The position numbers and the translations under genes are program-made. Of a stretch of DNA of 64,000 nucleotides, positions 11,606 to 20,831 are shown in pieces; the stretch's first letter is position 1, and the number at the start of each line of letters is the position of its first letter. The stretch is from Eublepharis macularius (taxonomy: Eukaryota; Chordata; Lepidosauria; Squamata; Eublepharidae): the NCBI RefSeq assembly GCF_028583425.1, contig NC_072795.1, positions 7,835,001 to 7,899,000 of the forward strand, read 5' to 3'. Below the pieces are notes generated by a model. It did no database searches and had not been told where the DNA came from. It saw only the letters and a program-made list of their open reading frames with translations.

Positions 11606-11906
11606 GTCCCGTGGTGCAGAGTGGTAAGCTGCAGTACTGCAGTCCAAGCTCTGCTCACGACCTGAGTTTGATCCTGGCAGAAGCTGGGTTCAGGTAGCCC
11701 CCTCAAGGTTGACTCAGCCTTCCATCCTTCCGAGGTTGGTAAAATGAGTACCCAGTTTCCTGGGGGTAAAGTGTAGATGACTGGGGAAGGCAATGGCAAA
11801 CCACCCCATAAAAAAAAGTCTGCCAAGAAAATGTTGTGATGCGACATCCCCCCATGGGTTAGTAATGACTTGGTGCTTGCACAGGGGACTACCTTTACCT
11901 TTACCT
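11606..11906 (+). mobile_element. Sauria-type tRNA SINE
   Basis: Starts CCCGTGGTGCAGAGTGGTAA (A box), B-box region AGTTTGATCC, body GGTAAAATGAGTACCCAG and GGGAAGGCAATGGCAAACCA, ending in ACCTTT repeats, the Bov-B-like tail. Further copies are at 35701 and 55681. Confidence 0.85.
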
Positions 11907-12185
11907 ATATGGCACATTTTGCCCTATAATAACCAGGGCTCTTGCTCCATTCAAAGTGTGCACACTGCACCTCCAGATCTGAACATTGTACCCTTGGGGT
12001 TACCTCCCTGATCCTCTCTCACTCCTGGTTGAGAACGCTGGATGTTTGAAGCTCTCTTCCTCCGCGGACTGTTTTCTACTCTCCTGGATCAGTAAATATA
12101 CTTCCCCTCCCCTCACTCTATTCCACCTTCTGCCTAGCTTCCTACTAGTCTCTCTGTGTGTAACCATTGTGTTATCACTCCTCTA

Positions 12186-12225
<40 letters not shown>

Positions 12226-12485
12226 CATTTTCCTCTTTTAATAAAACACTACTCTTTGAATCTAAAGCACCAGTCTCGTCTGCTACCTTGGGGAATGGAC
12301 CCCGTAGACATTGGTGGAGATCCTGATGTTAGCCCTCTTGCATAGCCTTACTCCTTGCTGCTAATTCCCTTGTACACTGTCTTACTCACAAGGAGACCAA
12401 TTCAGGTAACAAATGCTGCAGCTTGATGGCTTCTCAGGGGCCAAACTCATAGGTGTAAATGTAACATCCCTGCTGCGAAATGATT
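11907..12485. other. Non-coding with (GT)n at 12187-12221
   Basis: Contains a GT microsatellite of about 17 units (12187-12221). Otherwise nothing recognised. Confidence 0.5.
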
Positions 12486-12489
12486 CTGT

Positions 12490-12545
12490 TTCTTCTATAA
12501 AACAAAAGTCCAGCAGCACCTTAAAGACTCACAAGTGCCACTTGC
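12490..12545 (-). mobile_element. Penelope-type repeat fragment
   Basis: AAAACAAAAGTCCAGCAGCA then CCTTAAAGACT matches the left arm of the palindromic element at 60282-60553. Confidence 0.45.
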
Positions 12546-12814
12546 CATTGCAAACTTCATCAAGAATCCCCCACCAGCAGCAAAAGGCAGATATTCCAAG
12601 TGGCTGCACAGGGCGGTCAGGCAGCCTCCCAAAGGTCATGCATTCTGGAATTCCCAATCCCAAAGTACACATAAAAATGGTGTTTCAGGTTGTTCCAGTG
12701 ATTTTCTAGAATGGTTTGTTTGTTTGTTTGTTTACTGCACACCTTTCTCGCAGCAATCCAATCAAGAGCTGGGACATTCCGTTGGGGATCCTACCAAACA
12801 ATCTACAAAAGACA

Positions 12815-13015
12815 CGACGTGAACTATCGAGATATATGTTGACAGCAGCCAGAATAGAACTGGAAACCAAATGGAAAGCAGAGAATTGTCCAACTAGAGA
12901 AAACTGGGAAGATAAAATGGCAGATTATGAAGTAATGGCAAAATTAATGCATTATATAAACAAAAGACTGGTTAAAGAATCTGAAAAGAAATGGGGAAAG
13001 TACTATTCATATTAG
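12815..13015 (+). mobile_element. L1-type ORF2 C-terminal fragment
   Basis: Open frame with LTAARIELETKWK, PTRENWEDKMADYEVMAKL and a terminal KWGKYYSY, matching the C-terminus of L1-group ORF2 proteins. No RT domain is adjacent. Confidence 0.65.
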
Positions 13016-13044
13016 AAATAAGAAACAGATTAATTCTGAACTAC

Positions 13045-13330
13045 AGGGTTTTTTCAGTTTCTGAGTGAAGAGAAAAGTATTCATTCTAGGCAAAGCAGAC
13101 AACATGCGTGGAAGCCTGAAAGGATTCTTTGTAGTTCAGTCAGGCAATCTGTGTGAAGCCTAAACTGCGTGTTTCTGAGAGAAAATATTCATTCTGGGCA
13201 AAGCAGGCAGCCTGTGCGGAAGCCTGATTCTCGTTCTAGTTCAGTCAGAAAATCTGTGTGAAGCCTGAACTGTGTGTTTCTGAGAGAAAATATTCATTCT
13301 TTCTAAGTCGGGCAAACTGTGTGTTTGCTT
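13045..13330. repeat. Tandem repeat of about 110-117 bp
   Basis: Two full units and one partial, each with TTTCTGAG, TATTCATTCT, GGCAAAGCAG, GGAAGCCTGA, TTCAGTCAG and ATCTGTGTGAAGCCT in order. Starts near 13051, 13169 and 13277. No coding signal. Confidence 0.75.
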
Positions 13331-13356
13331 GAGAGAGAAAGTCTGTGTGTATCAGA

Positions 13357-13475
13357 GGGCCAAGCTACAAGTGACAAATGACACTTGAACAGCAAGTGGA
13401 TTGAGTGGAGGGCAAGTGAACAGGGAGAAATACACTTGCTGTTCAAGTGGCATTCGTCACTTGTAGCTTGGCCCT
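13357..13475. mobile_element. Short hairpin MITE of the CTACAAGTGA family
   Basis: Palindrome with GGGCCAAGCTACAAGTGAC and its complement as ends. The interior is shorter and different from the long copies (arms CACTTGAACAGCAAGTG and complement). Confidence 0.65.
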
Positions 13476-14969
13476 AAGTGAGAGATTGATCTATCTAGGT
13501 CAGGCAAGCTGTGTAGAAAGTCCTGAATAAGTCTGTGGAGTTTATTCTCTTAAAGAAGACCTGTGTGAAAAATTACTTTGTGTGACTGAGTCTATGAAAG
13601 AGAAATTTTAAGAACAGATAACTATCTTTGAAACCACCCAGCTTAAGAAATAGTGTGAAACCAATACACTTCATGTACTAATAAAGGTTTATTTTGTTTT
13701 TGGGGTTTTCTTGTTCACCCCAGAGTAGATGTGATTTCTATACATCCGAGTCTTACTCTCAGGGCCACATAGTCCCATGAAGGAGCCTAATGCTTCGGCA
13801 CATTATTCAGCGAAAAATTAAATTAACTACTTTGGAATTTAATTCCCGGTGGCAGCATTATCTACCCAGAGAACAAGAGGTTTTAAGGCGAAAAAATCTA
13901 ACTATATGACTCCTGACATACTTCTACACCAAAAGACACCTACTTCACAAGCCTGTAAAATCGACCCCGCTGTTCAATCTGTTGGAAACTAAGGAGGCTA
14001 TAGATCAGTGGGAAGACTTTGTTCTATGCAAATTTGGTAACATTATTTTTATAAACAGCTGCCTCAGTCCCTCAAATACATTCCTCATTGAAAATAAAAG
14101 TCCCCAAACTCCAGAACCCTAAACACTACATGGTTTTGAATCCCAAGCCAGTAACATCACAATAAAAATTCCCCCTCAGAATCCTAAACCTGAAATTATA
14201 ATGATTTTTTTCTTAGAGCATAGTTCTACTCTAGGCTCCCACCATTGCTCAATAGAAGAGCAAGAGCAAAAATGGGAGGAAAATCAGTTTCACGGAATAC
14301 CATGATGTCACTTCCATGTCCATACTAGGAAATGATGTCATGACATTCTGTGATACCCTGGGAATTCTCCAAATTGCAATGGTCTGGGGAAATTCCTAGC
14401 GTGTCACTGATGCTGTGGAATCACAGTTTCCACTTCCCGTGTTCCCCTATTGCTGCAGGCCTGGAGCCATAAATGAAAGAGATAAAGAGATAATAACAGA
14501 ATTAAACTTCATGCCAAATTTTCCACCCCCGCCCCCATGTGTAGGGGTTGCCAGGTCTCCTTGCCAACTGTCAGGAAATTGGGATGATGGTGTACTGCTT
14601 TGCCAGCCTCCAGTATCAGGTTACAGTATCTCTTTCGGTTTCTCAAAATAACAAGGCCAAATGAGTATCTGAAGTCCAGAGTCATTCAGGCTGAGGTCAG
14701 GTTTTCCAAGTATCAATCAAGGCAGCATGGACAATTCAGTATCTACATATAAATATTGCACCCACTCCCAGAAGCATCTCTTTGGAGGCGACTCTCTAGA
14801 GCCTGAACGCCCACACATCACACACCCAGGCAGCTTCTCGGGGACAGTTCTGTAAAGACTCACCTTCACTATCAATAGGCAGCTGGTGAAGAGCCAAAAC
14901 ACGTGCACTTTGCTTCCTTGCCTGTAATTCTGCTCTCAGCCTTCTTCTGTGGCATTTCAAACCCACAGG
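13476..14969. other. Non-coding, possible decayed LTR and repeat fragments
   Basis: 13670-13860 has an AATAAAGG signal and a CCGGTGGCAGC motif that could be an LTR end and primer-binding region, not provable here. 14545-14575 has a GGGTTGCCAGGTC-like hAT terminus fragment. Confidence 0.3.
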
Positions 14970-15423
14970 CAGGGCTTTTTTTCAGCTGGAACGCTGTGGA
15001 ACGGAGTTCCGGCACCTCGTGAAATTAATCACATGGCCAGTGGCTCCAGCCCAAATTAGTCACATGGCCAGTGGCTCTGACAGGGGGGCGGAGCCACCAG
15101 CCATATGACCATTTTCGTTGAGGGCGATTTAAACTTTAAAAAGCTCCCCCCCTCGTTCCAACTGACCTAAAGTGATCTGTCTGGAGATCAGGGGGCGGGG
15201 CCACTGGCCATGTGACCATTTTCGCGGAGGGTGATTTAAACTTTTAAAAGCTCCCTCTTTGTTCCAGCTGCCCCAAAATGATGTCATTGTGTGGTCCTGG
15301 GAGCATGAGCGCACTATGAGCACGCGCATGTGGTACCGGGGCACCTCCTCCCACCAGGAGTAGCCCCCTGTGCTGGCAACCCGCTGAGTTCCACCACCTC
15401 TTTTCCCAGAAAAAAACGCCCTG
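14970..15423. mobile_element. Non-autonomous hAT element, CAGGGCTTTTTTTC family
   Basis: 454 bp; termini CAGGGCTTTTTTTC and AGAAAAAAACGCCCTG, with perfect 8-bp duplication CCCACAGG (14962-14969 and 15424-15431). Interior repeats of GATCAGGGGGCGGGGCCA and CACATGGCCAGTGGC are shared with copies at 49391, 51125 and 60598. Confidence 0.92.
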
Positions 15424-16067
15424 CCCACAGGTGATTCCAGAGGGCTGGGAGAGGCTAACTGGCCTTCACCTGCTGAATTAGAGCTGAAGGGTGGAGGTGA
15501 TTATGAAACAACTTTTGGCTGTAAGTCCAGGCATGCCTGCACCTCATTTCCCTGCTGGTCAGCTGCAGTTAATTCTGGGCTGGCCACACAGGGCTCCTCT
15601 TCCTCTAAGGAGTCCCCCCACACACACTGTTGCTGAGCCCTGGCTGCCTCGACAGGTGGGGGGCGCAGGCAGGTTCAGCACTTACCCTGTTATTCCTAAA
15701 ATGCTATATTTTAGGCTGATTCTTTTTAAAAATAATACTTTAGGACTTAATTTATTGAAAGTTTCTAGTCCAGATATAGGGTGTATTGGAATAGAGGCAA
15801 CTGAGGGTCTCTCTAGATGTGCAGGTTTTTAAAGAGTTGAGTCTGGGTTAACAGCAGTTGTAGGGAATGGCTGTTAAAAGATAAAGGTGTACCTAGACAG
15901 CCTCAAAATGCCTCCGGGGGGGAGGGCTCCTGCCTCCCCCCTCAAGCCATTTCCCTGTGTCAAAATAGCACAGAGAGAGACTTTTTCCATGTTTTTACTG
16001 CTCCATGTACAGCTAATACTACTTGTGTGTCTAGAGAGATTCTTAGTATGCCTGGATACAAGAGGGG
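15424..16067. other. No recognisable gene
   Basis: Non-coding. The right part may belong to the palindromic element that follows. Confidence 0.3.
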
Positions 16068-16246
16068 GGGCAGAGAAAGAGAACAATGAATTTGAGAAGT
16101 TTCTAGCTCAGAAAAAGAGATATAACCCCCACACAGAGTATAATTCCCCTTTACACTAGAATCATACTCTGTGTAGGGGTTCTCTCTCTTTTTCTGATTT
16201 AAAACCTTCTCAGATTCATCATTCCCTTTCTCTGCCCTTTTTTTCT
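16068..16246. repeat. Palindrome (hairpin) of about 180 bp
   Basis: Arms GGGCAGAGAAAGAGAA...CACACAGAGTATAATTC and the complement of GGGCAGAGAAAGGGAATG...CTACACAGAGTATGATTC pair over about 80 bp. Probably the core of a foldback element; ends not defined. Confidence 0.7.
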
Positions 16247-17800
16247 CTCTCTCCTGTTCATCTTGCAAAAAGCAAGGCGGTTTTTCAGAGCTCTCTTGTT
16301 CAAGCTTGCAAGAAATACATCCGTATGTGCAGCTGGATTAGCTAGCCTCTTGTAATAAGGAATAGTGTTATTTAGATTAGGTTTCTTTCATTGTCTGCTG
16401 CTACAAAAATTCAAGTGAATGAACCCGCTTCAATAAAAACAAATTTTATCTGTTGCAATACACTGGCCTGAAGAGGGTTTCACTACACAGGATTTCTCTG
16501 CTTCCTGACTGTGCAACTTTGCTGCGTTAACATCAACATTTTCCCCCAATAATGTGTTCTTCTTTACATGCTATCCATTTAAAAAGGGAAAGGGTTTTGT
16601 TTGAAGTCATGAATGCAGTGGATTTTTGTTTGCAGATTTCTCTTTGATTTGACTACATTGGTTAATTTTAGATAATTTGTGTGACCTTATAGGTTAGATC
16701 CAGACTAACTTGGCACTTTTCAGCCATTCTCTCTTCTCACTGCAGACGCACCTCCCGTCATTCCTGTCTGCTCCACTTGTATAAAATTCAATGAGCTGTT
16801 TTGGCTGATTGGGGCTGGGGGCGCTCTTATTCATGTGTGCCCGCTTCGGAGAACAGAATAGCAGTTTCTGGCAATTCCAGATATCTCTTCCACGTCAGGA
16901 AGGCTCCCGCACTACTAATATTTTGCAAAATGTGTAAGACTCCCCACCCAATAACAACCCCAAAGCAATTCTGCTTTGTATTAACATTCATTAATACTAT
17001 TATTAATATTATTAGTACTAATATTTAGTATTAATAATCATTAATACTAAGCCCTCCTATTCCTACACATCCCTGGGGAGAGATCCAGCCCCCTTGCAAC
17101 AGAACGTCAACCATATACTCTTCCTTTGTACATTTTATTATTATTTTTTAAAGTCACAAAAGAAGAACTAATTGTGCTGATCAGTGTTTCCAAGAGACGC
17201 AATATCATGAGAGCATGAGCAGACTCAAATCCATCACAGACATCATCTCTGGCTGCTATTTGACCCTCCAGTGACATCGACACAACATAAGCCTCTATGC
17301 AAACACACCACAAGCAAGGGAGGGGGAAACCTGAAGATGTACATGTCTGTAATTTGCAAAGTGACCCCCCCCCTTCCACACGTACACATAATGCTAGGTT
17401 AGCCCAAAGAAACCGACCAACAGGAGATCAAGGTCAAGCAAAAGGCAATACTTTTTTCATGTAATGCAGAATTAATATGCATAATTCACTGTTACAAGAT
17501 GCAAAGATGGCCACGGGCTGACACCACTTTTAAAGGGAAGTCAGTTCATTCACGGCTAAATGAAGCCTCCATGTTCAGAGGCAGTGCAGCTTTGAACATT
17601 AGTTGTCCGGGGGCAATGGCAGGAGGGAAGCTGCCTCATTCGTTCCCTAGTTATGGGCTTCCTGGAGCCATCCGGTGGGAAGCAGGATGTTGGATGAGAT
17701 AGAATTTTACATTGCAGATCTTTAACAAGTCAATCCAGTCCAAACCCATGGTTCTCCTCTGCGTAGGACCTGACCTAACTCAGCAGAGGTTTTCTTTATA
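16247..17800. other. Non-coding, AT-rich patch near 16978-17050
   Basis: TATTAATATTATTAGTACTA-type simple sequence at 16978-17050. Nothing else identified. Confidence 0.35.
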
Positions 17801-17805
17801 TATTT

Positions 17806-18640
17806 TTTAACAACAATAATATTAATCGTTCATTTGTATACTGTTCTTCTGGCAGGGCTGGATCGAGTGGGGGGCATGGGGGGTAGCCTGCCCCCGGCAC
17901 CACCAAAGAGGGGGCGCTGGGCACGGCTGGCAGCTGCCGGGAGCGCGCCAGAGCTGGCGGCTTGCCATGCGGGAGGCTGAGTGCAGGGTTGGGAAGCCCT
18001 CGCCTACCCCGCCGATGGGGCGGCTGGCTTGCCACATGTGCAGGACCTCCCAGCTCTGCACTCAGCCACCCGCGTGGCAAGCCGGCTGCCCCAGCGCATG
18101 CCCACACCGCGGCCAGCTCCACGGTGCACTGGGAGCTGGAGTGGCAGGCTTGCCGTGTGGGCAGCATGGGGCAGCGGGGCAGGTGAACCGTGCAGAGGTC
18201 CTCCTAGCCCTGGGCTCAGCTGGCCATGCGGTAAGCCAGCCACCCCAGCACACGCTCGTGCCACCGCTGCCAGCTCCACGGTGCACCAGGCACTGGGGCA
18301 GCTGGCTTGCCATGCATGCAGCATGCCTCCCACCCTGCGTGACAATTTCATGGAAGTGACATAATCATGCAGCGCCAGGAGTACACGCGTGCTGTGTGCA
18401 CATGCGGAGGGCCGGACAAGGGTTGTGCCAGGCGCCGGCAAGCCTAGATCCAGCCCTGTCTTCTCGACAGATGACTGCCCACTCAGAGCAGTGAAGAGTC
18501 AGGGCTGCTATCTCCACAATACAGCTGGGGAACTGGAGCTGAGAGGAGTGGCTTAGCCAAGGCTGCCTGGTGAGTTCATGGCAGTAGAAAGATTTGAACC
18601 AGCAAAGTGCTGGATCACAGCTCAGTTACTGGGAGTATCT
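17806..18640 (-). mobile_element. SINE-like repeat split by a hAT element
   Basis: Two parts, 17806-17852 and 18459-18640, form a reverse-oriented repeat (CAATACAGCTGGGGAACTGG, GGCTTAGCCAAGGCTGCCTG). The uninterrupted relative is at 21757-21968. The hAT element at 17853-18458 sits inside it. Confidence 0.65.
17853..18458. mobile_element. Non-autonomous hAT element, CAGGGCTGGATC family
   Basis: 606 bp, GC-rich. Perfect 12-bp inverted ends CAGGGCTGGATC and GATCCAGCCCTG. 8-bp duplication TCTTCTGG (left) and TCTTCTCG (right), 7 of 8 identical. The interior holds degenerate repeats built on GGCTTGCCATG and CCAGCTCCACGGTGCA in both orientations. The long open frames here are GC-rich artefacts. Confidence 0.88.
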
Positions 18641-18951
18641 CTACGTGTTACTTGGTACCTAGGGATGCTCAAATGAACCTCGTTTCATGGGTCCCCCCTC
18701 CAACTTCCCATGCACTCGCTCACACAGTCATACTTCAATTTGCTCCACATGAATACGTTCATGTGTTTGATATCTGTTCCCCCTCAACCACTAAAAGTAT
18801 CCCAGTTTCCCCCACATCCATTCATTGGAATGCAGATCTTGACACTTTCTCCCACCTTAAAGAAATGCAAATTGACAATTCAAAGGAGCCTACAGGAGGT
18901 TGTTGTGGGTTTTCCGGGCTGTATTGCCGTGGTCTTGGCATTGTAGTTCCT

Positions 18952-18986
18952 GATGTTTCGCCAGCAGCTGTGGCTGGCATCTTCAG
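18952..18986 (-). ncRNA. Hammerhead-like motif, left arm
   Basis: Minus strand: CTGAAGA, one base, GCCAGC/GCTGGC stem, GAAAC, ATC. The position before the U of the cleavage site is A where the right arm has G, weakening stem III. Confidence 0.35.
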
Positions 18987-19065
18987 AGGTGTAGCACCAA
19001 AAGACAGAGATCTCTCAGTGAGATCTCAGAGATCTCAGAGATCTCTGTCTTTTGGTGCTACACCT

Positions 19066-19100
19066 CTGAAGATGCCAGCCACAGCTGCTGGCGAAACGTC
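19066..19100 (+). ncRNA. Hammerhead-like motif, right arm
   Basis: CTGAAGA, one base, then GCCAGC pairing with GCTGGC, then GAAACGTC. It has the invariant CUGANGA and GAAA boxes and a UC cleavage dinucleotide of type I hammerheads, but an extra base between CUGANGA and stem II. Self-cleavage is not shown. Confidence 0.4.
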
Positions 19101-19757
19101 AGGAACTACAATGCCAAGACCACGGCAATACAGCCCGGAAAACCCACAACAACCATCGTTCTCCGGCCGTGAAAGCCTTCGACAATACATCGAGCCTACA
19201 GGACTTGTTCTCACAGCAAAAACAGAGCTGAATTGGTGCTTTGCCCTTTGTAATCAATCATTTGCAGATGCCATTACACAAAGGGCGATCCCGTGAAAGT
19301 GGCATTCACAAGTGCGGAGCAAGAACAGCCTGCACGTGAATGAAGGACTACACATACAACCCTGCACTTGAGCATCCCTAGGTAGTTAGTAATGTGTAGA
19401 GAGAATCTTAGCCACAACCGTACATGTGAAATGTCTCTTAGGCTTGGAAATCTATAAAATCAGCCAAGAAAGGTAGTTAAGTAACTAAGAGCCAGTGGCC
19501 AAAATGCAGGCATGGGGGGAGCCATATAATCCTGGAGCAACTCGCCAAGCTCTACATTCAGTTCCCGTTCCTACAGGCAATTTGCGCAACGTATTTCAAA
19601 TCCTTTCTTGGAAATCATGAGAGCTAGATAGAAACTTGTCTTGTCTATTAAGATTCTCGGGTTTCTGACAAAGCCAGAAGCAGAAAGCCATACATTGTTG
19701 TCTATAAGTGCCATACAGCTTTCCACGCACAAGCAACCACAAGACACAACAAAAGGC

Positions 19758-19936
19758 CTATCGAGGAACAGCACAGATCTCGAAGTGGTGCGGCTGCAAG
19801 GTTGCCCCCCAAATAGGTTCCGTGTTGATTTCTTTCACTCCGTCTGGCAGTCGGAAGCTGAATTGCCTCAGAAGGTTGGAGAAGAAAAGAAAGAGCTCTG
19901 TCCTTGCCAAATGTTCTCCCAAACATACTCGATGCC
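19758..19936 (-). CDS. CYP2J: CYP2 exon 9 (heme cysteine, C-terminus and stop)
   Basis: 179 bp, from the last two bases of codon 433 to TAG at 19760-19758. After the acceptor ccccccag it reads HRVCLGEHLARTELF. R435, C437 and G439 complete FxxGxRxCxG, with C437 as the axial heme ligand. It ends FEICAVPR. No AATAAA is seen on the minus strand between the stop and the repeat that begins near 19403. Confidence 0.95.
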
Positions 19937-20772
19937 CTGGGGGGAAAGAGCCAGAGGAGAGAAGTAAGGAAGGCGATAAGCATTTGTTGGTTTTGGTCTT
20001 TCCCTTGGCTCATTCGTAGCATAAAGGAGCAGGTTCATAGCGTGGAGATGCTGCAGGATGCAGGCCTAATGTAGCAGCAGGAGCAAGGGGTGCCTTTCAT
20101 CAGGTTCTGCTGAGAGCCAGCGGCAGTCCTTCCTGGGAAAGAAAGACTTTGCCACCGTGCCTTTGTAACATCTGGATTAAATTACTGCAATGTGCTTTAT
20201 GTGAGGCTGTCTAGAAGCTATCATTGGTACAGAATGCTGCAGCCAAAGTGTTGTTGACTGGAGTAGGTCGTAGGTACCATATGACTCCAGTCTTGTTCCA
20301 TGCACACTGGCTGGCTTCCAATTTGCTTCTGAGCCCAATTTAAAGTGCTGGTGTTCGCCATTACAGCCCTATATGACTCCAGGCTAGCATTCCTTGAAAA
20401 CCACCTACTCTCATATAAACCTGCCCAATCTCTCCGGTCATCATCAGAGGCCCTGCTTTGGGTACCCCTGCGATCTGAAGCTAGATAGGTGACCACCCAG
20501 AAAGGGTCTTCTCAATTGTGGCACTAAAATTTGGGAACTCCATCCCCCGTTCATTTGTCCCCTTCTATCTTCCCTGTAGCCCGGCAATCCTCCTGCCCCA
20601 ATCCCTCAATGTTCAACAACAGCTCAGTTGTTAAAGGTCTAAAGAGGAGAATGCTGCATCTCAGCATCGCCTTTTTGAAAGTGGCACTAAGCTTGTCCCA
20701 CCCCAAGCCTGCAACTAGTGTACCATTTCCCCTTTTAAGTCAGAATAAACAAGATTTTTCTTTGCTCTGGCT

Positions 20773-20831
<59 letters not shown>

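Larger units (their letters stand above)
18898..19191. mobile_element. Palindromic Penelope-type insertion
   Basis: Inverted dimer of a GGTTGTTGTGGGTTTTCCGG end. 12-bp target duplication GAGCCTACAGGA at 18886-18897 and 19192-19203. The centre is AGATCTCAGAGATCT-like. Each arm carries a hammerhead-like core. Assignment to Penelope rests on memory of this repeat in reptiles and on the dimer structure; no reverse transcriptase is present. Confidence 0.75.
18638..19403. mobile_element. DNA transposon with long inverted ends, split by a Penelope insertion
   Basis: Outer ends TCTCTACGTGTTAC...CCTAGGGATGCTCAAATG and the complement of TCTCTACACATTAC...CCTAGGGATGCTCAAGTG are inverted over about 38 bp. 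The palindromic Penelope-type insertion 18898-19191 interrupts it. A reverse copy occupies about 32274-32830. Confidence 0.7.

Noticed and set aside
17962..18441. Several overlapping long open frames in a GC-rich block
   Set aside because: They lie inside a hAT element; GC-rich sequence has few stops. No protein family recognised.
18607..19296. 230-codon open frame
   Set aside because: It runs across a DNA transposon and a palindromic Penelope insertion; the protein is a chance translation.
20773..20831. Poly-Asp and poly-Met open frames
   Set aside because: Microsatellite artefact.
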